From Amoeboaphelidium occidentale (lineage: Eukaryota; Aphelidiomycota; Aphelidea), in assembly GCA_023515795.1 (NCBI GenBank), contig JALGPX010000162.1, forward strand, positions 1-20,945: 20,945 bases of DNA, in the 5' to 3' direction. Both the position numbers and the translations under genes were made by a program. Positions 1-10,182 of this stretch are shown one piece after another. Numbering within the stretch: the first letter of the stretch is position 1; each line of letters starts with the position of its first letter. A model generated the notes under the pieces. The model worked only from the letters and a program-made list of their open reading frames with translations. It was not told the DNA's origin and searched no databases.

Positions 1-153
1 ATTCTTGGAGAAAGTTTTCTCAGTCAACATTTTCATTCTTTCTAACCTTCATAGCTCAACATTCATGTTTTTGCTTACCAGCTGAAACAACAGTTCCGTA
101 ACTGATTGGCAAATAAATCCTGTGATACGAAGACAAAATTCATCTTTTTGCAA

Positions 154-2097
154 ATGACTCTAGACGAAAGAAAAAGTAAACCAGCACCAATTTATGAATT
201 TCCAACACATTTGTTACCTCTGGACAAACATGTAGTTGAACGTAGAATGTCTCGAAATTGCGTCACCATTTGCGGAGAATCTTCGAGGGGTCTGTTACGG
301 AAGGCATTTGAAAGAATTTCTGGTGATAAAAATTTGGATAGCAATTCATCCTTGCCCCATAACGTTGAAACGGCGTCTAAAATTCCGCCTATTCCGTGGA
401 ATTGTGAAACATTCAGTTCGACCATGAGTTATTATCAAATTGATGATCAAATTAATAATGATCCTATTGAATTGTTGGCAGCACATACCGTTTCACGAAG
501 AAGAGAGTTTGAAAGCAGTGTTCAATCTTTAAAAGTTAAGATAGCCGAGGGAAGATCAGGGATAGTACAGGCCAATGGTCAATTCTCAGACCCGACAATG
601 CGAAGTCTAAACGAATTGAATGAGAAAATTAAGATTTGGATTAACAAAGAGTGTTTTAAAGGGAAAGTGTCTCGTGGCGAAGTCGATGAAGACCCGGAAC
701 GTGTTCTTGGTGCTCAAAATATCACCGACGATTCTTCGCATAGACTATTAGTAGAAGATGAAGAATCTGATGTTTTGAATAGGCTTCATGTTTTCAGTTC
801 AACTACTCATCATATCTTATCTAGAAAACGATGGTATCAACATGGATCGGTACGACATGGGATTCAAGTTGCTCTTTCAGTAATGCTGGCCTTAATTCTG
901 ATCATTACATCTCCATTTATATTTCCAGAACCTCTTGTCAAACTGTTTGGTTCCAACACTGCATGGACATTAATTACCGTGATCATGATTTACGAACCTT
1001 TGCATGGATCTTTGATTAAGAAATCGTTTCATCGTATCTTGGGAACTATTTGTGGGGCTCTTATTGGACTGCTTGTGCTTCTTTCCGTATCCTTTGTTCC
1101 ACCGTTTACCTGTATTTCATGCGAATACAAATTATACCTTTTGGTCGTTAGCCTTGTTCTAATTTCTTTCGGGTTATCTTTTTTCAAAATTATATATCCT
1201 GCATACGCATATTGCTTTGTAATTGCTCTGCTTACAAGTGGTATCGTTATCGAAGGAATTCTGCCAAAATTTGGTGCTGATTCTGATGGTCCTAGTCCAT
1301 TAGAAGAAACAACATATCAGAAAGCATTGTCAAGAGTGATAATGGTTACACTAGGTATTGTCGTTTCTATGGTGATATCTTCGTTTGTTTTTCCTGAAAA
1401 GGCTTCAACAAAATTCCCTCTAATGTTTGGCGATATTTTCGGGAAGCTATCCTCGTTCCTACTCCTTGTTAATCGTTCATATCTAACAGCTGATTTTGAT
1501 CCTGTTAACTTTCGGACTGAAGCCTATTTTTATGTGGATACACTTTCCAAGGATTTGGAACAGCTGAGATTCTTGTTGGAACAAACAAAGCCGGAACAGT
1601 TTCCTCTTATACCGTCACCTTCTTTATTTAAATTTAGTATTATGAAGAAAGAAAGGGCTGTTATACTCCATGGAACTGAATGTTTGGTATTAACGAAAAG
1701 AATGTTCTATTTGATTGTCTCAATGGTCTATGCTAGAATATTTACCCAGAAACGATCATCCTTAAGTGTGCACAAAGAGCTCGAAGAGTACCTTCATCCA
1801 TTATTTGAAACGTTTTATAATTCGATGCGTGCATATTCTGTATTGCTAATGCTAAGTTCCATCGAGAACAAGAAAGAGTTTTTCGATATGAAGCTATTAC
1901 GTGTGTTGAAAGATGCAAATAGTCTATCAATGTACATTTTTAAAGAGGAACATAAGAGGATATACAAATCTGATTTGATTATGGTTGCGCATGGAGAAAG
2001 TGAAGTGACAACTTGGAATCATTTTGCTTTATCTTTCCTACAAATCATGGTCAATTATGATTTGGTGCTGGAATCTGCCTTAAATACCATTGAATAA
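154..2097 (+). CDS. FUSC/ALMT-like multi-pass membrane transporter
   Basis: A single open exon of about 647 residues ending in TAA. The frame is open a little further upstream, but the first in-frame ATG is at 154 (MTLDERK...), so I start there. The N-terminal ~230 residues are hydrophilic. Six hydrophobic segments follow, at roughly 238-258, 266-283, 292-312, 322-345, 346-363 and 392-415. Between the second and third lies a W-(S/T)-L-I-T-V-I-x-x-Y-E-P-x-x-G block followed by K-x-x-x-R-x-x-G-T, the signature of the FUSC/aromatic-acid exporter and ALMT anion-channel superfamily. The C-terminal ~230 residues are cytosolic-looking and helical. In that superfamily the proteins move organic or inorganic anions across the plasma or vacuolar membrane; the substrate here cannot be told. 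No disabling mutation is seen. It is the only intact plus-strand gene and borders the decayed island. Confidence 0.85.
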   Translation: MTLDERKSKPAPIYEFPTHLLPLDKHVVERRMSRNCVTICGESSRGLLRKAFERISGDKNLDSNSSLPHNVETASKIPPIPWNCETFSSTMSYYQIDDQINNDPIELLAAHTVSRRREFESSVQSLKVKIAEGRSGIVQANGQFSDPTMRSLNELNEKIKIWINKECFKGKVSRGEVDEDPERVLGAQNITDDSSHRLLVEDEESDVLNRLHVFSSTTHHILSRKRWYQHGSVRHGIQVALSVMLALILIITSPFIFPEPLVKLFGSNTAWTLITVIMIYEPLHGSLIKKSFHRILGTICGALIGLLVLLSVSFVPPFTCISCEYKLYLLVVSLVLISFGLSFFKIIYPAYAYCFVIALLTSGIVIEGILPKFGADSDGPSPLEETTYQKALSRVIMVTLGIVVSMVISSFVFPEKASTKFPLMFGDIFGKLSSFLLLVNRSYLTADFDPVNFRTEAYFYVDTLSKDLEQLRFLLEQTKPEQFPLIPSPSLFKFSIMKKERAVILHGTECLVLTKRMFYLIVSMVYARIFTQKRSSLSVHKELEEYLHPLFETFYNSMRAYSVLLMLSSIENKKEFFDMKLLRVLKDANSLSMYIFKEEHKRIYKSDLIMVAHGESEVTTWNHFALSFLQIMVNYDLVLESALNTIE

Positions 2098-2637
2098 TCA
2101 CTTTAAAATATTAAATATTTATTCTAGTCTCCGAGCCCTAGTGTCGACAAGGTATGCACGGTTTTGGTTAAGTTTCAAGAATATTCTCCCAGATAATTTT
2201 CTTAAATTTATATTCGAGCTGTTTGTCCATTTTTTTCTAAGAAACATCCGAAAACCGTCCCTACCATGTTTACCCTGCTCTAAGTTTTGATTAGCGGTTA
2301 GACATGGTTTTAAATACTGGTTCAAACACTGGGTATACGTGGTTATAGACAGTGTCAGTAAACAAGGTAGATATGGTTGTATGAAACTATTACACTAGGA
2401 TTACAATTCTTGATCCACTTGTATAAATCCGTTTTTTGTTCTTGAAATGACTTTGAACGAAAAGTTTACGTCTGATTCAATGCGGCAGCCAACAAAATGA
2501 CGGATTTTATTCCGTTTCAGTGCTATGGGCACCGCAGAGACAAAGAAAAGATATTGGCACCTACCAAACTGATGGGTTAATCTATGCAGTGAGTTGCCCA
2601 AGCATTGTAAGTTTGCTAATGCTGATGGCAAGTTTGA
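2098..2637. other. intergenic, no gene supported
   Basis: About 540 bases after the transporter stop. Only short open frames broken by stops in all six frames are present. Some short plus-strand patches near 2500-2630 read like protein in alternating frames and may be the decayed upstream end of the polymerase fossil that follows, but I could not align them to anything. Confidence 0.5.
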
Positions 2638-3645
2638 AATGAAATACTTCGCGTTTATTGCTACGACGGAGGCGAATTTAAGGATTGTTGTGTTTCATAT
2701 ATTACAAACAGGGTTGCGTCTGAAGATGTTTTTGCGAGGAAAGACTGGGTGTTGTCTGATATTGAGCTGGATCCAACGATTACAATTGATCAGTTGACTG
2801 TATGGATATTACAGGACAGTCATGCATATTATTTGATTCATTCTATAGGAGGATTTATGAGTAAAACAAAGGGAAAACAGGTTAGAATATTTTGTCCCTT
2901 GTGCTTTGGATGGGAACGTGGTAGATTTGAGTTTCATCCTTGTTCTGATTTTCGAGTTCTAGTATGACTGTGACACTACACAGTTTCCACATTACAATGC
3001 TTTTGAAACACGCCGTGGTCAAACGACTTATGGCACTAGTCACTGTGATAAGCGTGGAAGATCGATGGCTTCTGGTGATTGTTATGAACGTCAAATGATT
3101 TGATATAAATCAAGAAAACTACAGTTTATAATTTGCACTGAATGTAATGTTTCGTACAATGCCAAGTAGGTACACCACTGCGGAATGTCATTTTTTTAAG
3201 AATTGTCAGATAGTGTGTCTGATGGACATCGTTGTTTTCTGAGAAGGATGAAGCATATCTACTGAAAGACAAGGACGACGCTGAAAATACCAACAGTACT
3301 AGTAATGAGGATGTTGATTTGGATGCTGAAGACAATATAGTAAGTACAAGACCATATCACTATGAATATCACATTGAATGCAAATTAAATCCATCCGCAT
3401 ATGGTGATAATGATACAGGAAGGGCTGATCGTATGGTATTTCTTGTCATGGTAGCTCCTTTTATTGTTCACAATTTTGAAGTAGTAAAGTTTTATAAGCT
3501 GAAAGACTTCTTCATGTGGGCACTCAAGAAAAAACGTGGAAAATCGGTAAAGAATAAAGCCGTATTCATCACGGATAAAATTAACCTTTCAAGACTGATT
3601 CTTTTTCGACCAACCGTTTTATTCGAAGTGACATACAGTCTGTGA
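2638..3645 (+). pseudogene. fossil Polinton/Maverick-type protein-primed DNA polymerase B (N-terminal zinc/exonuclease region)
   Basis: Three plus-strand stretches read in succession. Frame 1, 2638-2967, contains a HxYYLIHSIGGF motif and then FCPLC...H.C. Frame 2, 2963-3261, contains SHCDKRGR...CYE, then CTEC, then HHCG, then DGHRCFL, with three internal stops. Frame 1 again, about 3262-3645, has an acidic linker and an (F)xxFxxWxxxKK block. The order H-Y-x-x-I-x-S-(I/L)-x-G-F, C-x2-C...H-x-C, C-D...CYE, C-x2-C, H-x-C-G and H-(R/L)-C-(F/Y) is, from my knowledge of the family, the layout of the N-terminal region of Polinton/Maverick DNA_pol_B_2 polymerases. The palm domain is absent and no terminal repeats or integrase were seen, so this is an old fragment. 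The stops and frame changes make function very unlikely. It could instead be a related linear-plasmid or virophage-type polymerase. Confidence 0.55.
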
Positions 3646-4376
3646 AATTTAAAGCAAGGGAAAGAATTTCTTCTGCGAATCTTATTCTGTTTAACGTTTG
3701 GTTGCTATAAAATAGTCGGCATTAGTTCATAGTAAAGTGACATTGCGTTTTCTATTATTCTTTTTAGCAATACCCATTATCTTAGAACACCACAAACATG
3801 TATAATTATCGACTGATCAAATGAAATCACACTGTATGCACCGTTACCACGTACACGGTCCGACGCGTAACGCGTAGATCTTCCCCGTATCTTCATATAT
3901 TTTTGCCTTAAAATCTCATACAACAGAACCCCCCCCCCTTAGAACGGAAAGAAAAGATGAGAGTGGGAACAGCGAAATGCGCCACATGTTCAGTTGTTAG
4001 ATTCTTGTTTCAGGATCCAATTATTTTGAACGTGAAATTAGGCTTGGTTATTTTCAAACTCAAAGATGTAAGCGGGAAAGATTTTGTGTTCAGATAGAAA
4101 TCCAGAGAGTCTATCGGATGAGAAGGTCCAATACGACATACGTAAATGTAAAGAAAAGCCGAGACACGAAGTAAGAGACATTGTGTATTCGCTTTCCCTC
4201 TTAGTTATCGGGTTCCGTAGAAGTCAATTTTTCCGCGAATTAAATGTACTCAAAACAAGTACCGCATGTCACTGATCTTGATCAAATTGGTTTTTAATTT
4301 CAATAGCGCTTGCTTGCTAATATTCTACGGTGCTACCTAAGCAAAATTATTCGAGATTATCGCGCGAAAGGAAAAA
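3646..4376. other. intergenic, no gene supported; short poly-C run
   Basis: About 730 bases without a convincing gene. It contains a run of ten C at 3929-3938. A plus-strand open stretch of about 63 codons at 4084-4275 has no ATG at its start and no recognisable domain. A shorter protein-like patch lies just upstream at about 4014-4098 in another frame. These might be decayed exons, but nothing supports a model. Confidence 0.45.
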
Positions 4377-4646
4377 TTAATCATTTGAAACAAACCGCTG
4401 AATCGTCAATAACTTTCTTAAAAGATCATTCTGTTGCTCCATAAGTCTGAGTTCCTCTTCCCAAAAGCGGGTGCGCCCAGCATTGGCCAAGGTCGAAAAT
4501 GCTATTGCTATTTGAATTTCGCTTTTTCCTACTGCCTTATTCATTTTCTCCTCAGGTCTCTCAACCTTTTTCTTTGATAGAGTAAGCTTCGGCTGAATAT
4601 CAGCTATCTCTGCCTTAACTCTTTCGTACAGCCGCCGAGTGCTCAT
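4377..4646 (-). CDS. small charged helical/coiled-coil protein, unknown
   Basis: An ATG-initiated frame of 89 codons plus TAA. The product is rich in K, E, R, L and Q with a coiled-coil-like pattern in both halves (e.g. EEELRLMEQQNDLLRKLL near the C-terminus). No signal peptide or membrane segment is present. I do not recognise a family. It lies about 320 bases downstream of the broken Crinkler-like gene on the same strand, so it could be an independent small gene, a last exon, or a leftover of the same locus. A CTATAG-like acceptor sits just before the ATG, so the start is uncertain. Confidence 0.35.
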   Translation of the reverse strand: MSTRRLYERVKAEIADIQPKLTLSKKKVERPEEKMNKAVGKSEIQIAIAFSTLANAGRTRFWEEELRLMEQQNDLLRKLLTIQRFVSND

Positions 4647-4968
4647 TGCTATAGTGTAGAAAAGAATTTCGAAGTTTGGATTTTCGCGGTATTATTACAG
4701 ATCATAATCTTGCCTATCTTCCCTCACAGACCGTAAAGTATCAACAGTGGTAGAAATCAATGTACAGTTAAATCTTTAAGGACGTAAAAATCAGCATCTT
4801 TCTGGTGGCTGAGTGTGGTCATGTTGCTTTGGCATCATTTGATAACGGCTGAAACAAGACGACACCTTATAGAGACACTAGCACACAAGTGTCCCTGTCG
4901 GCGATCAATTATCTCTTGTGCGAGGCAACTGGTCTAATAGTCGACAAAGAAGTTTTTTATTGGCAATT
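4647..4968. other. intergenic, nothing recognised
   Basis: About 320 bases between two minus-strand features, with stops in all frames and no RNA-gene or repeat structure that I can see. Confidence 0.5.
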
Positions 4969-6726
4969 TCAAGTGTCTAATAATTGATCAGGATCCAAAC
5001 TCAGACACGTTGGACATTGATAACCGTAACCAGGATTGTCTCGAATAAGCTGCTTTATCAAGTGAATACCAACATCAACGGGTTCATCTTCACCGTCTTG
5101 ACATTCAGTGGACGTTAAGGAAATTTCTTCGTTAGTTACTGCCTTGAATGTTGGGCGGCTTTTTTGTGCCTTCTTGTCGACTTCTTTATAATCCGAATCA
5201 AGCTCGAAGTTCACACTATCTTATTCCTTTTCATACACCATAAAAAACGCTTTAAGATGATAACGCAGAAACCCTACTGCAACACCGCCTGTAACGTTTG
5301 TGGGCATTAAATTATTCCTTTGAGTTTTAACACTGCTCGTAGATTTTTCAAGCCATGCGATAATCCAGAAGTCATTTAAGTCAGTCAAGACACCGACTAC
5401 GGGATTGTTTGAAAGGCTTTGAGCTGCCAATAATTCCAGTTCAATTTGTTTTGTATCCTTTTCGGAGGATTTTTTCTTTAGTTAAAATGTGACTTGTACT
5501 TCTCTTTGAATTGAGTCGTCGATTGTGTTAGAAATTCCAAAATCTGTTGTTCCAATGACTTGACTGTCGCTAAGATAAGCATGGAAGAAATGTTTATCAT
5601 TTGAAACATTATAAGCACGAAAATGGGGAAACTTATGTTATTCAAGAGCATCTTGAATATACGCAAGATAGTTATCGCGATCATCTTTGCTGTTGTCCTC
5701 AACAGCTCGGACCCACGCGAAAGCTGGATACTCAACATAATGCGATAACTTCATGCTTCAACTCATTAATCGACTTCTCCAACTTCTCTAATTTTTCTAG
5801 AATTTGCTAAAATTGAGTATTATGGCGATTAACTCTTCTTTGGTAAATCCTTTCAGTATCCCAAAGAAAGACTTTCCTGGTTGATGCTCCGTCAATTCGA
5901 ATTAAGAAACTATAACGCCGGACGCGTCACTAATCTGTTTGTGCTTACGAATAGAAATCTTCATGGGGAATTCAATATAAAACTCAGATCATTGGCTTTT
6001 CAGATGGCTTGTGTATTATCGGCTCAGCATTTTTCGAAGAATTTTCGTTTTATTCAGGTTCGCGTATCTGTATACCTTCTGGGTTCTCATTGGAATACAA
6101 CTGAGCATTTTTAAAGCCATCATCAAAGTTTACAACAAATAGATTTTTATACAGCGCCAATATTCCTGAAATTTGGTCCCGCGTCTTCTTGAACGTAAAA
6201 ATCAGTAAACAATATTCAGTCATAATCACCATCAACGGCGCAGAAACACTATTGGTCTTAAACCTCAAAATATGCTCATTGATCCTGTCTTATTCTATCG
6301 ATAACTCGAGGCCCTACCATAATTTTCTCTCGCTGCCGTGAACAGTAATATCGATTAGACCATTTGAATGAAACATGCCTCCAACATCCGCTAATAAAGT
6401 CCAGTCAGAGGATGAAGCACTTAATGCAGCGCTGTCAAACTCCAATTGCAAGGATCTTTCTAACAGAATCGGATTCACATTTGTTTTCCCAAAATATTTC
6501 TGGATTGGTTCATAGTGGATACTTTTCAAAACTTATCCTAAAAAGTCGCTTAAGCTAGTAGGAGGTTGAGCTGCACGCTTAGTATTTCCAAAATGCATCT
6601 CCATGAATGATTTTTCAATAAGAGGATTAGCAAACCATAAACAGTCTACAGAATCATCATCAATAACACCTTTCTGAATACAAGAAAGTTGATGTATTGT
6701 GTCTAGAAGTGATACAGGTCCGATTA
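4969..6726 (-). pseudogene. decayed Crinkler/RHS-like effector-type gene with probable PD-(D/E)XK nuclease domain
   Basis: Protein-like minus-strand sequence continues through several frames from about 6726 down to a TGA at 4969. Breaks seen include stops near 6567 and 6555, frame changes around 6240-6320, a TAA near 6048, frame changes around 5750-6000, and in-frame TAA codons at 5638-5640, 5482-5484 and 5221-5223. The middle part has an 'IDxxV...RVIDRI...EHxxRFK' pattern and then hydrophobic strands, resembling the central part of fungal Crinkler/RHS-like proteins. A short L/E/K coiled coil follows at about 5765-5800. The downstream part has TDFGIS, then L-K-K-K, then a Q-x-E-x-E-LLAAQ helix and GVLTDLNDFW. 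This fits a restriction-endonuclease-fold core (D ... ExK ... Q), with the 5482 stop falling where the acidic residue of ExK would be expected. No N-terminal LFLAK-type targeting motif was seen. The family name is inference; the pseudogene state is directly visible. Confidence 0.45.
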
Positions 6727-6957
6727 ATACATCTTCGCAAAAGCCTTTTCTTTATCGTGTTGAGATTAATTGTTCTGATTTATTAAATGATGTTGATTGT
6801 CTTATCTAATAAACCTGTGTAATTGGCACAGTTTAAGATAGATGAATGCTATTGGTAGACACTGTGGTACAGTCTATATAATGTTTAATAATGGAGATGG
6901 CGTCATGGTAATTGTGTATCAATCACTTCAACAATGAGAATATAGCATCACCTGGAA
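6727..6957. other. intergenic, breakpoint of the truncated WD40 copy
   Basis: About 230 AT-rich bases. Homology to the full-length WD40-kinase gene stops at the right edge, exactly at the third-exon position. No gene, repeat or RNA structure was recognised. Confidence 0.5.
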
Positions 6958-6992
6958 CTGCGCAATTAAGTTGAAGCTTTTTATAATCTTAC

Positions 6993-8215
6993 CTTTTATA
7001 ATTCTAACCAAAGTTAACCTGGCGAGACTAATTACTTTGACGTCTCCAAAATTATCTCCGGAATACAAGCAGTCCTCAAACAAATAAACATTTATCCTGG
7101 CAAAATTATTATCAATGAGGGAAAAAGGTTCGATGCTATCACTTGAGGTGTCCCACAGGCGGCTTTCTGCATCTTCTCCTCCGCTAATAATAAAATTCTT
7201 CCAAGACACGGCGCTTCTTAGTTAAGAATTATTTCCGGTATAACGAAATAGAGCTTCCCCAGAGAGAGAGAGCGTCCCATTGAATGACTGTTTTATCCAT
7301 AGAGCCAGTGAATAAAGCCTGTGATTTGTAGGCTAAATTATGAATGTTATTCTGATGAACAGCATCAAATTTTTTTGTTAACTGACCAGTACTAGTATTC
7401 CATTTGAATAATTCCGTTTTTGAGCCAGAAGAGTAAAGTTCTTGGTCGAAAACAGCGACTGAGAATACATCAGCAGAATGTCCTACATAGACCCGAATTA
7501 TTTCACCATTCACAGAATTCCAACAAATTATCGTTCTATCGGCAGAGCCTGAGAAAAGTAAATTATTCCACACGAATAATGAATAAACAGCGACTGTGTG
7601 CCCATTAAGCCTTAGAATAGTAGCCCCGCTTTCGATGTTCAATTTTACCACGTAAGGAGGCACATTTTTTGCTACAAAAAGAGAATCTGAACCAGCAGTG
7701 ACATAGTAAACTTGTCCACTAAGAGCTATAAAGTCATTAATTCATCATAGATGGTTACATATGGTCTTGACGACTCTTCCAGAAAATAAGTCAACTTGTC
7801 TGACTCTCTCATCATAGCCACCTGCAAAGACCTGGTCATCTTGAAATATTATGCTTCGTACAAAAGTGTCAGACGACCTGAGCCGAATTCTCTTCAGTAT
7901 TGAACCTGTCTCAAGATCCCAAACAATGATCATGTCATCATAAGCAGAACTGATCATTCTTGAGTCTTCAGTGACCACGAAAGAGTATATTGTATTCATA
8001 TGGGCCCTGAATGTTCTTTTAATAGCGCCAGTCCGAATATTCTTCTGTACAATATCGTTTGAGACTGTCATCAACAATGATTCTTGATAGACCGCAATGG
8101 ACTGGACAAGTGAAGCCCCATCTTGCAACAAGAAACTCTTCTCATGTTCTAATGCTGAGACTATGAGGGCGGCCATGGCAGTGAAAAGGCACTTGAGAAT
8201 ATCTTGAAGTTTCAT
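6993..8215 (-). pseudogene. truncated, frameshifted paralogue of the WD40-kinase receptor (signal peptide plus WD40 blades)
   Basis: Begins at ATG 8215 (MKLQDILKCLF...) with a signal peptide ending near 'SALEHEK', the same 'HEKSFL' junction as the full-length gene. Exon 1 is 8215-7759. A 33-base GT...AG intron (7726-7758) sits at the same place and phase as intron 1 of the paralogue. Exon 2, 7725-6993, encodes WD40 blades of the 'LFSGSxDxTxxxW' type and ends at a donor matching intron 2 of the paralogue (candidate 35-base intron 6958-6992). Beyond it homology ends, so the remaining blades, membrane span and kinase are missing. Two lesions are visible: the (AG)6 tract at 7261-7272 puts the reading out of frame, and a TAA near 7219-7221 falls where the paralogue has a glutamine. 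It might still make a short secreted WD40 protein, but pseudogene is likelier. Confidence 0.75.
7261..7272. repeat. (AG)6 dinucleotide tract at a frameshift
   Basis: Read on the minus strand as (CT)6 inside the truncated WD40 gene. The reading frame that matches the paralogue ('SGE...YTG') is out of phase across this tract, so slippage here is the simplest cause of the frameshift. Confidence 0.8.
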
Positions 8216-8502
8216 TGAAAGTTGTTGTTGAAACAAGAACATGCACAGCTGTGTGTTGAAAACATTACGAAGTTCTTCAAAAAGTAAAAATGAAGCAGAT
8301 TATGGTAGTTCTAGACTATGCTAAGGTTTTTTATTAGCTGATATTCGTAGAACACAAGCAGACATCTTCGTAAGCGGTTTTCAACTTTGATCAAACAAAC
8401 AGCCTTCTCGGCTAAAGCTGAAACCAAAGCGTTCGTTTCAGGCAGAGTTCATGAAACTCAGAGAGACTGTTATACTTGTATCTTTGCCCTCCTTACACAT
8501 GC
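8216..8502. other. intergenic between F-box-like and WD40 genes
   Basis: About 290 bases holding the putative promoter and 5' leader of the truncated WD40 gene. The leader ends in TTTCAA-rich sequence before the ATG, as in the paralogue, but no specific promoter element could be defined. The long plus-strand open frame across 8387-8635 is the antisense of the F-box-like gene's last part and is not called. Confidence 0.4.
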
Positions 8503-9722
8503 TTATCTTGATCCTATCACATCTTCATTGTGCCCATCGAGGTTTTCGTTACCAACCAAGTACCTTTCGCAAGCCATTAGAAAACTGGCAAAGCAGTTAC
8601 GTTTCAGCGTGAACTCTGTAGTCCCAAAATCATAATCATTTAGAACTAATACATCAGGATAAAATATTTCTCTAATTTCATCGTCGACAATGCATCATAT
8701 CCAAGTGTAGGGGTTTGGATTATTGATACTTTCATTTCCATTCGGTACGAAGAATCGCCACTCAGGGCAAGATTTCAATAGAGACATAAAAGCTCGGGGG
8801 TTATCTCTGGTGTCCACAACTTCATACAATACACAGGTCGTTTCACGCACACAACCTTCAAAAACGAGGCATATTTAGCCTACACTTTCCTATGATCTCT
8901 TCTAACAGGACTTAGTATAAATAAGCCAGTGTAAGGAGTCGCTTTAATTTTAGGACGGCACACAGAATACGCAGACGGAAAGTAATCCAGTTTCTGAACT
9001 AAATTCGGAAGATGTTCTAAACCTTTTTTAAAATCCAAACGGTTTCGGGCAACGTTGAAAAAAAAGATGCCTTCAATAATGTACAATGCAACTTCATGCT
9101 GAAGATTTCTGTAGTTCTTCTCCTCGGCAAAATTGAACCTATAAATCAAAATATCGAACTGTTCTGGATTTTGTATCTTTGTTCCAAATTCTCTTTTCCT
9201 AACAGCAAAATTATAATCCGTGTAGAACTGATCCTAAAAGAAATTCCACTGCTCTGCTCCCACCAAGTCGGAGTTTTCCTCTGATAGCTCACAAACAATT
9301 TTATACATAATATTCGTCACATTCTCCGAGTACAGGAATTCATCCGAAGCTCCGGCGAAAACGTCCTCAGTTTCAATACCAAGCCGTTCAAGTTAATTTC
9401 ATATTAGTGGTGATATCCACATTTCTGAAGACTCGAGTTTGTGAATCGAATTGTTGTAGAAGTACATCGCGACCTTATCGTTGTTGAACGTAAATCTCTC
9501 CACAACCTTTTTCCAATTCGGTATCTTGTCACGATATAAGCGAATTATTGGAATGGCCTTCTTTGGAATCTGTTGTTTTAAATAGCGGCAATAAAACGAC
9601 ACGTCAGAAGTAGCTGCGAGAATATTTGGGCTAACTGTTTGAAACTGGCCAAGATCGTCCAATTCAAGATAAATCGAGATCATCCGCAACATCTCTGGCG
9701 GGAGGTTTAAAATAGACTTTTT
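8503..9722 (-). pseudogene. F-box protein gene, copy C (N-terminus lost at an N, several lesions)
   Basis: The left-to-right end is a TAA at 8503-8505. The right end runs into the N at 9723. The first readable residues are an F-box: LNLPPEMLRMISIYLELDDL followed by GQFQTVSPNIL. F-box proteins normally hand substrates to SCF ubiquitin ligases through Skp1. About 350 further residues with no recognised substrate-binding repeat follow. Interruptions are TGA at 9399-9401 and TAA at 9393-9395, a TAG at 9234-9236 that could lie in a 30-base GT...AG intron (9234-9263), a TAG at 8880-8882 followed by a frame change, and a TGA at 8695-8697. Protein-like reading continues after each, up to 8503. Unrecognised introns may explain some of these, but not the frame change. 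A pseudogene, or a poorly assembled gene, is most likely. Confidence 0.6.
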
Positions 9723-9723
9723 N
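9723..9723. other. single N: assembly gap within F-box copy C
   Basis: An N interrupts the sequence three codons before the SILNLPPEM F-box start. Bases to its right are unrelated to the 5' end of the other F-box copies, so the join is suspect. Confidence 0.9.
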
Positions 9724-10182
9724 TAAGCTTAAGTAAGAGTAGTTTACGGGGAGGTTTGTTTTCGCTACTATTCTTTCCCTTCACCCTCTATGATCCAAAT
9801 GATCGCGAAAGAGGTACCGTATCATACTACTACTCGATAGTCTTTTATTTCAGCTACTCAAAGAGTAAGATCTGTCTTTTTTTCTATCACCCTTATCCTA
9901 TTAAAAGGACGCGTTAGTGCACCACACAGTTGGGAGTGATTTTCCAATTTTACACTCTCCTCAAATCGAGGTTCCAATCTGTGTCTTCACAGTAGTCGCG
10001 CTGGACGGTTACTGAGGTGAAGCTGGAGATGTTTAACGGTTGTTACAAGAAGTTACTTTTACTCGGACAATTTAAGTTTTTTACTCCAGGCCCGATATAG
10101 TGACGATCAAACATCTGGTTTCTGTGTTCGCAGCTGTTGGAATTGTTACCTATGTACAAGCATATTTATTCAATAAACAACC
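9724..10182. other. no gene supported
   Basis: About 460 bases between an N and the end of F-box copy B. Stops occur in all frames. A short minus-strand open stretch around 9945-10005 might be a remnant of the F-box C-terminal part, but I could not establish it. It contains pyrimidine-rich stretches and nothing else recognisable. Confidence 0.5.

Noticed and set aside
4084-4275. 63-codon plus-strand open stretch
   Set aside because: No ATG start, no motif, no neighbouring exon that could be joined; left as unexplained intergenic sequence.
5478-5738. Hydrophobic 86-codon minus-strand frame resembling a small membrane protein
   Set aside because: Overlaps the nuclease-like frame of the Crinkler-like pseudogene, which carries recognisable motifs; the hydrophobicity is probably a frame effect.
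4969-6726. Alternative genetic code in which TAA is sense
   Set aside because: The transporter and the epimerase end in TAA at natural protein ends, and this locus also has frame changes, so decay is simpler.
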